Origin: Dactylellina haptotyla
Lineage: Eukaryota; Ascomycota; Orbiliomycetes; Orbiliales; Orbiliaceae
DNA: 64,000 nt
Assembly: GCA_031310005.1 (NCBI GenBank)
Contig: CM062380.1
Location: forward strand, 2,852,001 to 2,916,000
Direction: 5' to 3'
The notes under the pieces were generated by a model. That model was not told the DNA's origin and ran no database searches. It worked only from the letters and a program-made list of their open reading frames with translations. Positions 1 to 9,695 of the stretch are shown here, piece after piece. Every line of letters begins with the position of its first letter. The first letter of the stretch is position 1. The translations under genes and the position numbers were made by a program.

Positions 1-182
1 TCGACGAGCTCTTTAACTTGCTCGCGGTTTTCGTAGACGGTGTAACCGGCGGCAATGAGGACGGCGCACATTATGATAACGCCTGATTTGGCGATGGTGG
101 TGTTAGTCTTATTGATGGGATGAATGGGTTGGTTATAGTAGTGAGGATGGTATGGACCTTTTGCGATAGGTGCAGCAGGCAT
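1..182 (-). CDS. Small single-pass membrane protein, N-terminal part only
   Basis: An ATG on the minus strand opens a frame that stays open to the window edge, giving the first 60 residues. The N-terminus (MPAAPIAKGPYHPHYYNQP) is rich in Pro, His and Tyr. A hydrophobic stretch at about residues 33-50 (AKSGVIIMCAVLIAAGYTVY) is a probable transmembrane helix, followed by a charged stretch (YENREQVKELV). I do not recognise a family. The rest of the gene lies outside the window, so length, introns and topology are unknown. Coding is supported by the well-formed membrane segment and the charged sequence after it. Confidence 0.5.
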   Translation of the reverse strand, partial: MPAAPIAKGPYHPHYYNQPIHPINKTNTTIAKSGVIIMCAVLIAAGYTVYENREQVKELV

Positions 183-1237
183 GATAGGCGATAGATAGAT
201 ATAATGATGCACGTATACTTAATAGTAGTAAATGATAACGATGATGTATCTTTTCGTGAAAAGATATAAAAAAAGGTGGAGACCCTCAACAAAATAAATC
301 TGCTAATGGAGGTAGTTCTATTTGAGAGATAAGACGATGTTAGAGAGAGAAACCTTGGTAGGCGGTTCAGGCAGTCGAGGGTTGAGCTGATAGACGTTGG
401 GGGGGGGTTTCGAGTGGGAGGGAGGGGCTCGTGGACAGGGAACTACTCGGGGTCTGTACGTACCTCGCAACCGCGCGAATTCCGATACGCCCTGAAATCA
501 AGTGGGAGGGCCGATGCGGGATTGGAAAGGAAAGGCGAGCGGTGTGAGGGAAAAGGCAAATGGATTAAAATGAACGGACTCCTTTGCTACCGCTGAATGG
601 CTGTCTGGCAAACAAGAGGGGAGAGAAAGAGTGAGATAGCCAACCGCGAATGATTTGATTTCGGTTTGATTGCGGTGTGGTGGAAGCCCCGCCGGTTGGA
701 ATTGGAGGTGGAGGAGGTGGTGGTGCGGGAGGGTGGAGGGTGTCCTGGTGGAGTGCAGCTGAGATGCGAACAAATGGGTGTGGGAACCTTATCGCCACCC
801 TCAACGTCAACAGCGGACGGCCTCGTCCAGCAGCTTCGCGTACCCGGTGACGAATGCAAATGGGAGTGGCGGGAAAGCCATAACGGTAGCTTCGTAACAA
901 AAGGGCTCCCTCTTGTTCGATCTTTCTCTTGTTTGTCACCTATGGCACAGCACAGGATATGCTAGCATTGATTAATTAGCACGCCGTGTCGAAAGAAATG
1001 AACGGAAAGGCAATGCCATGAGTCGGGCGGACTGCGTCGAAACAGTGGAGGGGCGGCAAATGTGGGGAACAAAGCAGGCTTCAAATTCGGGCTTACCAAT
1101 GCGAAGGAAATGGACCAAAATTGGGCCAGCTGGTGCCGGATGATCCTCGAGAGCTCCAGAAGAAGGGTGCCCGGCGTTTCGTGACCGTCGACCGCAGACA
1201 GAATACGGCGGATGGGCAAGACATATCAGCAATGTGC

Positions 1238-1369
1238 AACTGCCTAAATATCAGAATTCCATCATCTGATCTCTGCTAGTCTGGAAACCCTTCTTTCTTC
1301 TCCAACTGCCTAAATATCAGAATTCCATCATCTGATCTCTGCTAGTCTGGAAACCCTTCTTTCTTCTCC
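1238..1369. repeat. Perfect 66-bp tandem duplication (two copies)
   Basis: The unit beginning AACTGCCTAAATATCAGAAT and ending TTCTTTCTTCTCC occurs at 1238-1303 and again, base for base, at 1304-1369. The base before each copy is also the same, so the boundary can slide by one. The unit length is a multiple of three. Complete identity suggests a recent duplication, or possibly an assembly artefact. No gene is recognised across it. Confidence 0.97.
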
Positions 1370-2329
1370 GATCATGGAGGAGAAGGGACTCCTGTTTGAC
1401 TCTGAAGCCCCCCCGCCCACCTTTGCTGTGGCGGTAAACCGAATCCGATGGGGTCGGTGGCGCAACCGGGGCCGACCAGGCTCGAGAGTTTGCATGCGGC
1501 GTTCGCAAAGCTTATTGGCATCCAAGCCCAGAGCGCGAGACGAAAGATATCATACTTCAGGAGCGAATCATACGTTCTCTTCTTTGTTTCCTTCCTTCCT
1601 TCTTTTCCTATAGGATGATATCAGGGCATCGGGCGATACATCTGTATGCTTGCTGTGCGAGGATCCAGCGATATGTTGGCTGTCAGAGGACTGAAACATC
1701 CCCAAAGCTCCCCGGTGTTCTTCATGGAAGACGCCCGAAAGGCCAGCCAAACAAGCTCATCCCGACAGTTCCACGCCCGTGTTTGAAGACACATAGCATA
1801 TTCCAATGTTTCTCTTGCCTCATGGTTCGTCAAGGCAAGTTTGCATGCGAGATTTGCGACCTGGTTGGCAGCTTTCTGTTGGTTGGTTTCGGAGCGATGA
1901 GCTGCTCCAATGACGTTGCCGACGGTTCGAATTCGCCAACTAGGGCTTTAACTCGCATAAAACAACACACATCGCAGTGTTAACAGTTGTGACCCAAGGC
2001 GAAAAAAATATTTCGCAGAGAGAAGTGCTTTAGAAACCGAAGGGTAACGAGAGATGGGGGGACTTACGCTTCGAACCGCTTTGTATTATCCTAAACAAAA
2101 ATATACGAGTGGCATAGCTCTGATAGATAGGATAAAGGGGTTCCAATGGCGTTCCTAGGTTAGCTCCTGGTGGTAAAAAAGTAGAGATCTGAAATGCTCA
2201 AGTCCGGAGTCTAGGACAAAGGGAAACGAGCTCCTGATCACAGTTGGTTGAGTGAACCCTTGCATCTAGCTTATATAATCGCTTCAATTGATCCTCTGTA
2301 GATAATATTAACAGAGAGCGGGGAGAAGC

Positions 2330-2343
2330 AAAAAATTTAAAAA
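2330..2343 (-). terminator. Pol III terminator of tRNA-Phe
   Basis: Reading on the minus strand just past the tRNA 3' end, a run of five T (2343-2339) is followed by a run of six T (2335-2330). This is the usual Pol III termination signal, 6 nt after the discriminator base. Confidence 0.8.
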
Positions 2344-2384
2344 GATATTGCGGTTTGTGTGGATCGAACACACGACCTTCAGAT

Positions 2385-2401
2385 TTAATGATTGAAGTGG
2401 A
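2385..2401 (-). other. Canonical tRNA intron (17 nt)
   Basis: The segment TCCACTTCAATCATTAA sits immediately 3' of the base after the GAA anticodon. It contains TTCA, which can pair with the anticodon TGAA, as expected for a substrate of the tRNA splicing endonuclease. This is the standard position for eukaryotic nuclear tRNA introns. Confidence 0.9.
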
Positions 2402-2408
2402 CTTCAGT

Positions 2409-2468
2409 CTATTCGAGGGTTAGTACTATGAACTTGTGTGATAGTTAGGATGCGGTATCGCAACTGAC
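2409..2468 (-). other. Spliceosomal-type intron inside tRNA-Phe (60 nt)
   Basis: The insertion in the 5' strand of the anticodon stem reads GTCAGT at its start, AATAG at its end, and contains TACTAAC with the branch A 11 nt from the 3' end. Exon context is CAG before the donor. Its length equals the shortest introns of protein genes in this window (54-84 nt are common), and the donor hexamer is identical to that of eIF5B intron 1. It is not at the tRNA-endonuclease position. The insertion boundary could also be drawn one base to the left, but only this register gives GT..AG. That the spliceosome removes it is inference. Confidence 0.7.
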
Positions 2469-2498
2469 CTGACGCTCTCCCAACTGAGCTAAACCCGC

Positions 2499-3810
2499 TG
2501 AGTTATTCCGTCGATGGGACAAAATGCATTCATCAAACCTGCTTCACTCGCTGGGATCAAGCATCTCGAGAATATACCGACTGTACCACGCACTCGCAAC
2601 ACAAGTTGCATTGGTGAGGACGGTGGAATGAGTATCAGTTACGAGACTGTGAGTATCACTAATTGGGCTTCCACGTGCTAGTGGGAAGCAGTTCGAAGAT
2701 TCCTTATGATTTTGAACTGCCGGTAAATAGCTGCCTCGCACCAATGCGCCCTCTTTTCGTCATATATCTCTCCGTGATTCAAAGCTGGTGCAGAATGTCA
2801 TATATGCACGCACGGGAACCACCTAGATACGAGGATGTTATAAGCAGTAGGTTTCCTTCCCTACGAATATGAAATCGCTATTTCTGTTTCTAGAATACAT
2901 TGATGTATGCACACCAGAAAAAAAGAAAGCCAAGTTTATTCATTCCGTAGAACAAAAAGATTATTTTGACTTAAGCCTTTCGGACTATTTGAACGAATTT
3001 GCTCTCCACAATCGATCGTACCATATGCCTTATTGGTCCGGGTTACAATCCCACAATATATTATCGACCGAGGGAAGATGAGCTAGCGGCACGGACAAAA
3101 ATTGATAAGGTTGGCATCAGAGCGAGGTTGCGAGCCCACGAGGAGCCGTAAGACCGCCTTTTCACGGGTTATAGAGATCTCGCACTTTTCCGCATCCGAA
3201 GCGAGTTTACTATATCAGTTATTATAGGCGAGCGTACTAAGGCCTCCGCCAACACTTCAGCGCCACCCAAAATACCACTTTACAGGACTGGCCCTCAAAA
3301 AAAGGTTGATAATACAGCGAGAAGTTGTTGACCGTTGTTAAAGCATTTGTTAAACCTGGCTACCCCTAGCTTGTTAGCTCTGTAGATATGTTGATCTCAA
3401 AGGTACTGCTGGTATCCTGGAAGGTGCATATGATATCAAAACTGGTTTCCCTGCTCTTATATACGATCGCGATCTCTCAACACTATTCCCCACCTACAAA
3501 AATATGGATGCATGGCCTTATAGTATCTACGTTATTGTTGATTCACCGTCTTCGCGCCGCTGTTGTTCGGAATGACCATTCTATTCCGCCCGCTAGATCA
3601 AAGCTGGTTTAACTAAGTCTGCGGCGTTACACCAGCCCGAGAAATCGAGATAAAGTGCTTCAGCTCTGTACCTTGTACCTGGGACCAGCTGGATCCCGAG
3701 ACTACAAATATGGCCTCCTACCCAGGTATTAAGAGTGTTTTCGAAAATTCCAGGCCCTGCCGCATTCTGTCGGCGTCTTGCGAGTTCAATTTCCTGCCGT
3801 CCTATCCAAG
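2499..3810. other. Intergenic region between tRNA-Phe and the adhesin gene
   Basis: Frames of 60-75 codons are present (for example around 2663-2872, 2869-3081 and 3388-3612) but have no recognisable domains or neat splice links. I see no repeat or RNA gene. The last few hundred bases should hold the adhesin promoter. Confidence 0.5.
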
Positions 3811-6800
3811 ATGCATTTCTCTACAAGCATCGTATTGGCATTAGCCGCATGCCACGTTCTGGCGACTTCTCACGAAGGTCTGGAAATAGAGAAACGGGGT
3901 AATTATGGTCGTTGATCTAACTATTTAACTATAAGATGTCACTATCTAACACGAAATGTACGTCTACGTCGATCTTATATAGCTGATGGTGTATCAACGG
4001 TGACGAAATACATCACTCGAACAACTACCAGATACTCGAATACGTTGAGCAAGTGCACTCAAACAACCACTAGGTATTCTCAAACAAAGACGGTTACGGC
4101 ATCCGGGAAAACGGTGACAGGCTTGCCAATAAGTTTACCATGGATGACGATGACCCTTCCCAATAGGGTCATTACGATCAATGGGAAATTGTCTACTCTG
4201 CCGGCATCTATTCTCACAGCCGTGGGTCGTACCATTGTTGCCATTGGATCCAATCAAATAATGTTCCCGGGCTCTACTGTCCGTGCCGGAGGCTCAGAAA
4301 TAAGTTTGGGAGGCGGGGCTATAATCACATTAAGAGGTTCTATCATTGAGGATGGTGGCAAGAAATTCACACTACCTGGTGGAACTGTGGTGACAACTGT
4401 CACCAAGTCATGTTCGCCCGTGACGACAATAATCAAGAGTTCGACTACAATTGCAAAGACGACCACTTCAACTTTTACGCTTACGAAAACAACTACAGAA
4501 TTTGGTTATCCCATTACACTACCCAATTCAGTAATAACGCTTGGTGACAAAACTTTGACAAATGATGGTTCAATAATTGATCTACCTTCCTCGATAGTGA
4601 CTTTACTAGACACCCAAATCAGAGTATCTGGGAGTACAGTCTCACTCCCTCATGCCACTATCCTCGCCGCACAGTCCACGATATCATTGAAGGATCCAAA
4701 GATAACTTTGAAGGCAGGAGCCTCTTTGAAAGCGGGGGGGTCGGATATTATGTTACCTGGTGCACCATCAACCATCACGATCAGCGGGGCTGAAACGACT
4801 GTAACTTTACCTGGCGAAGTATCTACGAGAATTGTGACTACTGTCGAATCTGGTAGCATCGTTACAATTACTACAACCGCACCAGGTGGAACATCCACTA
4901 TCCTATCAACGATAACAGGGCCTACAATTACGATTACGAAAAGTGGACTACCAGGAACCAATACTACTATTGTCATCACAAGATACCGCACTGTTACTTC
5001 AGTACTTACGGCGGCGGGTACTGTTGTGCGGCTTACAATCACCCAATCCACTACCATAACACCATCGACTACTCTGACATTTGGTGCAAACGTATTGACA
5101 CTCGAGAGCGATGTCATTACAAATGCCGGCTCGACCATCACACTCCCAGATACAGTAGTTACGATGCCTACGTCTGTGGTCGGCGCCTCTGGAAATGTCA
5201 TAACACTACTCCAGTTACGATCATCACCAGTAATCTCAGCAGCAGGAATTCCGATACCCTTAGAGGACACTGAGATCACATTTCCTGGAAGCGCTCCACG
5301 GATAACAGGCAACGGTACTACCGTGGTGCTTCCCGGATTTACATCTATTATTCCGGGTCCACGAGCAATGACCACGATTGTTCTCACGCCATCAACCTCG
5401 ACTGTGATTCTCACTGAAACTTTGGCTACAACGGCCACTATGACTTCACTTGTAACAACTACTGTGATCTCTGTTACTACGACTCCTCTCACAGATTTCA
5501 TCACGTCCACGTCCACTATCACATCCGTAACTACTGTGATGGCTCTGGGCACAATTACACTTACAGACTCTACTACTATAATTTCGCCAACTACGGTAGT
5601 AGATTTGACTACGATCATAGAATCGACTACCGTCACTACTTCGGCTACCTTGACCGAGTCAACTACAGTAACCGAATCAACTACAGTGACCGAATCAGCT
5701 ACTGTAACGGAATCAACCACTCTGACAAAATCGACTACTTTAATAGAACCAACTACTCTGACACAATCGACTACCCTGACAGAATCGACTACCCTGACAG
5801 AATCGACTACTCTGACACAATCGACTACTCTGACACAATCGACTACTCTAATAGAATCAACTACAATAACGGATTCGACTACCATCACGGATTCGACTAC
5901 CATTACGGATTCAACTACCATTACGGATTCAACTACCATCACGGATTCAACTACAATAACAGACTCAACCACGATAACGGATTCAACAACTATTACAGCT
6001 TCAACCACAATAACGGACTCGACTACCCTCACAGAATCAACTACGATAACTGAGCCTACCACCATAACCGACCTAACTACTTTGACTGAATCAACGACGA
6101 TAACTCAGTCGACAACGCTCACTGACACAGCTTCAACATGCTCAGGGCCATGCACTACGTACACGCCCAGGTTCTTGGGTTGCTATTATCGGGGCACACA
6201 TACACCTTTCGCAGAAGACGGCATGACTAATGCTGCAATGACTAACACGATGTGTAAGGATTATTGTTTTGGCAAACATTGGACATTTGCTTCTGTCGAG
6301 TCCACGTAAGTCTTTCTATCACTATGACCACAGAATCAGTTAAATATCAGCTGTAGCTAACTAATTTGCCCGAAACAGTGTATGTTCTTGCGGAAATAGC
6401 TTCGCAGACCCTCCCCAAGCTGGGTCCAGTGGAGGCAACTGTAATAATCCATGTGCCGGAAATTCTGGGCAAATCTGTGGTGGAAATCTGTACATTCTTG
6501 TTTGGGGTTGGACTCCTGATGATTACCCGGCGAGTGGTGGATGCTGTAGCGCCACAGTAACTGTGACAGAAACGCCCTCTACTACTACGAGCGCGCCGCC
6601 AGAGACGTCGACGGCATGTGACAATACGGGACTCCAAGTTGCCATATATGATTCGCCGTTTCCTTTCGATAGCACCACAAATTCCTATCCTGCCTTCGAC
6701 TTTTCGTTCTATCAAACAGCTCCACCATGGAATACCTCGATTGCACACTATTTAGGGAGCACCCAAGCGCAGCAGCAAGCATCGAATTATACGAATTACG

Positions 6801-8296
6801 GAATGTCTTCTCAGAACGGTCTCGTTTTCGTTCTTAACTTTCGCGGTTTTTTCAATTGTCCCATTAGCGGATCATATAATATCCGGTTGAACAACTTCGA
6901 TGACGTTGGCGCCCTGTGGCTAGGCCAGAACGCATATTTAGGATACACTGAATCAAACGCTGCTCTTGTTAGTAGGTATTCCGGCGGCACCGGGTCTCAA
7001 AACGTTCAGACTACTTTTACCTGTGTCGCCGGCCAATACTACCCGATAAGATTAATTTGGGGTAACAAGAGCGGATCGCGGTCGTACGACGTTGATATTC
7101 AAGGTCCGGATGGAAATTTCTACGTTACGACGCAGACGGATTCGCAGTATTTTTTCCAATATCCAACTTGTGATTCTTCTCAAGCATTCCCTAGCACATT
7201 TGGCCAAGAAGCTAGCAATTCTACTTGTACGTCCGGATCCGTTACAACTACAGCGACGGTTAGCTTCACCACAACTGAGACAGCTACACCATCTGGGCTT
7301 GTTGCGTTTACGGAAATCGGCTGCATGACCGATGCTGCGTCACCAAGAAGACTTTCAGCATCCAGCAGAACAGACAACGTCCAAACGATTGGCAGGTGTC
7401 TCGACTTCTGCTTCTCACAGGGCTACGAGTACGCTGGAGTGGAGAACGGATCGTAAGTCAAAAACTACTAATATTCCAGAAAATGATTGTGACTGACTGG
7501 CTAACTCATCTTTAGGCAATGTTGGTGCGATAATGTCTTGACGCCAGCGTACCCCAACGGTCTGGCGGGGGCTGCAAACTGTAACATTGTCTGCTCGGGA
7601 AGTGGGTCGCAGTTCTGCGGAGGCTCTTTCTTTATAAATGTCTACCAACGGGCAATAGCACCGACAGTGACGACAACTGCAACAGCTACCGCCACCCCAA
7701 CGACTGCGGTATTCGACAAATCATGCTCTAATTCAGGCCTAGATGTTCATTTATATAACAACCCGTACGTTAACTCGGTTACCGGATACCAGAATTACAA
7801 CGTGGAGGCCTTTAAGACCATGCAATCGTACGCGAATGGTATCACTTCCAAGATAGGTTTCCAGAACACGACCACACCGAATCTGGGAGGCACCAACCCC
7901 ACGAATCCCAGCCAGTTCACGTTGGTTCTGAAAGGATATTTTACAGTTACAAAAACTAGCACGTACTCGTTCAACCTTACTAACACCGACGACGGTCTTT
8001 GGTTGTGGGTTGGTGCGAAGGTGTACGCTGGCTGGAAAGCCTCAAATGCGGATATTATATCTATTTACGGCGGGGCACTAGGATCGAAGAACTTTCATTT
8101 TACGGCGGGGAGCTTCATACCGATCAGGATAATGTATGCGAACGGAGGAGGCACAGCTGGTAACTTTAATTTGACGGTGACGGATGCAGACGGGGAGACG
8201 TATGTTCAGCAAGATGTTGATTGTGAGAATATCGTCAGGTTCGCTTGCGATGACTCTGCTACTGTTTATCCTCTCCCTCCTGGCAGTGAGGTATAA
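3811..8296 (+). CDS. Secreted cell-wall adhesin with two WSC-PA14/GLEYA modules
   Basis: Exons 3811-3898, 3983-6305, 6379-7452 and 7516-8296 join in frame to 1421 residues. The start has a signal peptide (MHFSTSIVLALAACHVLA) followed by a KR site suggesting Kex2-type processing. Residues about 30-550 hold repeated strand-turn motifs with TLPG/ITL patterns in Thr-rich sequence, then 27 six-residue STTxTx units. The remainder is WSC (starts RFLGCYYRG), PA14/GLEYA-like, WSC (starts TEIGCMTDA), PA14/GLEYA-like. The second PA14 has NTDDGLWLWVG, typical of the calcium-binding lectin loop. WSC domains are thought to bind wall glucans and GLEYA domains bind glycans, so surface adhesion is likely. No C-terminal GPI signal or membrane helix is visible; wall attachment may be through WSC or the O-glycosylated stalk. 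Introns 2 and 3 split the two WSC domains at the same place and phase. Confidence 0.92.
5641..6126 (+). repeat. Coding minisatellite, 27 units of 18 bp
   Basis: In frame within the adhesin, 27 consecutive hexapeptides of pattern STT(I/L/V)T(D/E/Q) are encoded. Seven adjacent units encode exactly STTITD but use different codons, so the array is protein-level conserved rather than freshly copied DNA. It should form an extended, heavily O-glycosylated stalk that lifts the WSC-PA14 half away from the N-terminal region. Such arrays commonly change length between strains. Confidence 0.95.
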
Positions 8297-8497
8297 TGTT
8301 GACCTTGGGAACTGTAAATGTCCTTAGTCATTCTTTTAAGCCTTTTCATTTATAATCCAGATAGAGTAAATATGTATGTATGCCGTTGAGTATGACTAAT
8401 TGCAAAATAATCAAATAAGTACCTTTCTATTTAAAACGATGAGTTAAGCATAAGTCAAGTTCGTCAGAGCTCAATCCTGGGCGACCAAAAATCAAAA

Positions 8498-8971
8498 CTA
8501 TGAAGCAATTGGGATTGGCCGTTCACGAGCAATATAAATATCAACCAGAGTCATAACCAGTAGGGCTGTAGACCTCTCAACACACAGGATGGCCTGCCTG
8601 GCTGCAGGATCCGAGTTTCTGAGTAATCCATCGACTTGCGCATATCTGCTTAGATCGTAAAGGAGAGCGTCCGCGGCACCTTTATCCATACATTTTGATA
8701 GCTTACCATTAGTCGTACACTTGAATATAAGTTGGCTTGCGGTATCGATTTTATACCTGCTAACCTCTTCTGCTACGCGCGCTGCAACGACATCCAACAC
8801 AAACGACAACGACCCGGCGAGTTGCCTCCCTGCAAGCTCCAAAACTCTCCGCAGGACATCGTCCCATCGAATCACAGTCGATTCCACGAACAACCACCCC
8901 CCAGAACACAGCGACCTTCCAGTCGGGTATATAGCCACCGGCCAGTCAACCGAGCTACAGGTTCCTTCCAT
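8498..8971 (-). CDS. Possible hypothetical protein, 157 aa
   Basis: An ATG-started frame of 157 residues lies convergent to the adhesin. The frame runs open a further 26 codons upstream without another ATG. Composition is protein-like, with amphipathic helical stretches (WDDVLRRVLELAGRQLAG, AADALLYDLSRYAQVDGLL) but no domain I recognise, no signal peptide and no clear membrane helix. The opposite strand also has an open frame of about 120 codons over part of it, with a signal-like start but only TTG as first codon. Either could be chance. Kept with low confidence. Confidence 0.3.
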   Translation of the reverse strand: MEGTCSSVDWPVAIYPTGRSLCSGGWLFVESTVIRWDDVLRRVLELAGRQLAGSLSFVLDVVAARVAEEVSRYKIDTASQLIFKCTTNGKLSKCMDKGAADALLYDLSRYAQVDGLLRNSDPAARQAILCVERSTALLVMTLVDIYIARERPIPIAS

Positions 8972-9695
8972 CGTAAAGCCTAAATCCGTGCCGGAGCCAG
9001 TTGACTTGCGGCTTGATTCTTTGGCCTGGCCGGGTCTCAGTTCACGCACACAGAACCGAATCCCCGTCTCTCTCCACTAAAAAAAAAACATTCAAGCCCC
9101 CACCACGTCATTTGCTCACCGCCTTTTCTCTCCCACTCTCATCTTCCTGCCTTTGTTCCTACCCTAGTAGACCGTATAGAGGCACTCCAAACAGGAACTA
9201 GCGAGAGAAGACTCTGATCAAAGACATCTCCCGAAGGCTCCAAAAAGAAAACGGGTTCGTTCTCCATTACCTTCAAGGTGGCAAGAACACGGTCCTCTTT
9301 TACACCTCTTCTCCCCGCTGTCCCTCGTCTTCGACACATGAGGCGTGAACAGCAGCCGCACAACCGTCTTCACCCTCCCCCTAACATTCCCTTTTCTTGA
9401 ATGGCCGAGTAGTCCCCTGGACCGGATTCGATTCCTCGTCCCTCTTTTTAAACCTTACTGGGATTTATTTTTGTATTTTTCTTTTCCTTGCAAGGAAGAA
9501 AAATCTTATCTCTTTATCCTAATATAAGCTAGGTCAGAGGCTGTCGCTGTCATAGACGTCAACCTACCCCTCGCTTCGAAGACTCTTTTGAGAATTGCAA
9601 CAACAAAAAAAAAAGTCTTCTGAAACCCTTTCCGATATATCTTCACTAAACCAACTCCCCGCCAGCAAAGCAACTTCGATAGAGAAAATCTCGAA
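8972..9695. promoter_or_regulatory. Upstream region and probable 5' UTR of eIF5B
   Basis: This 0.7-kb stretch contains long pyrimidine-rich tracts (for example 9120-9170 and 9365-9495) and ends in A-rich sequence just before the start codon. CT-rich upstream tracts are common in strongly expressed housekeeping genes of filamentous fungi. No gene is supported. Confidence 0.4.

Larger units (their letters stand above)
183..2348. other. Intergenic region without a convincing gene
   Basis: Several open frames of 60-125 codons overlap on both strands, but none combines an ATG start, a plausible composition and splice signals. The minus frames at about 565-939 and 962-1232 overlap each other and look like chance. 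The only clear structure is the exact 66-bp tandem duplication near 1.3 kb, listed separately. The left part should contain the promoter of the truncated membrane-protein gene. Confidence 0.5.
2349..2498 (-). tRNA. trnF(gaa): tRNA-Phe (GAA) with two inserted segments
   Basis: The 5' end GCGGGTTTAGCTCAGTTGGG and the 3' part with GTGTGTTCGATCCACAC form the acceptor, D and T arms of eukaryotic tRNA-Phe, with intact A box and B box. The anticodon loop CTGAAGA carries GAA. Two segments interrupt the mature sequence: a 17-nt intron right after position 37 (2401-2385), the normal place for nuclear tRNA introns, and a 60-nt segment between positions 30 and 31 (2468-2409). Without both, the tRNA is exactly 73 nt including the discriminator A, and the stem TCAGA/TCTGA closes properly. 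The G5-A68 acceptor pair is mismatched; from memory other eukaryotic tRNA-Phe share this, so I do not read it as decay. Whether the gene is functional depends on removal of the 60-nt segment. Confidence 0.93.

Noticed and set aside
2349-2498. Reading the tRNA-Phe as a decayed copy because of the G5-A68 mismatch and the long insert
   Set aside because: All other stems, both promoter boxes, the canonical intron and the Pol III terminator are intact, and the same acceptor mismatch is, as far as I recall, normal in other eukaryotic tRNA-Phe. The possibility is kept as the main alternative to splicing.
4650-6065. A 471-codon open frame on the minus strand, rich in Val and Ser, opposite the adhesin
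   Set aside because: It is the antisense shadow of the Thr/Ser repeat region; its repetitive VVESV pattern is the mirror of the hexapeptide array.
8721-9080. A 119-codon plus frame with a signal-like N-terminus near 8.7 kb
   Set aside because: Its first codon is TTG, no ATG precedes the hydrophobic part, and it overlaps a competing minus frame.
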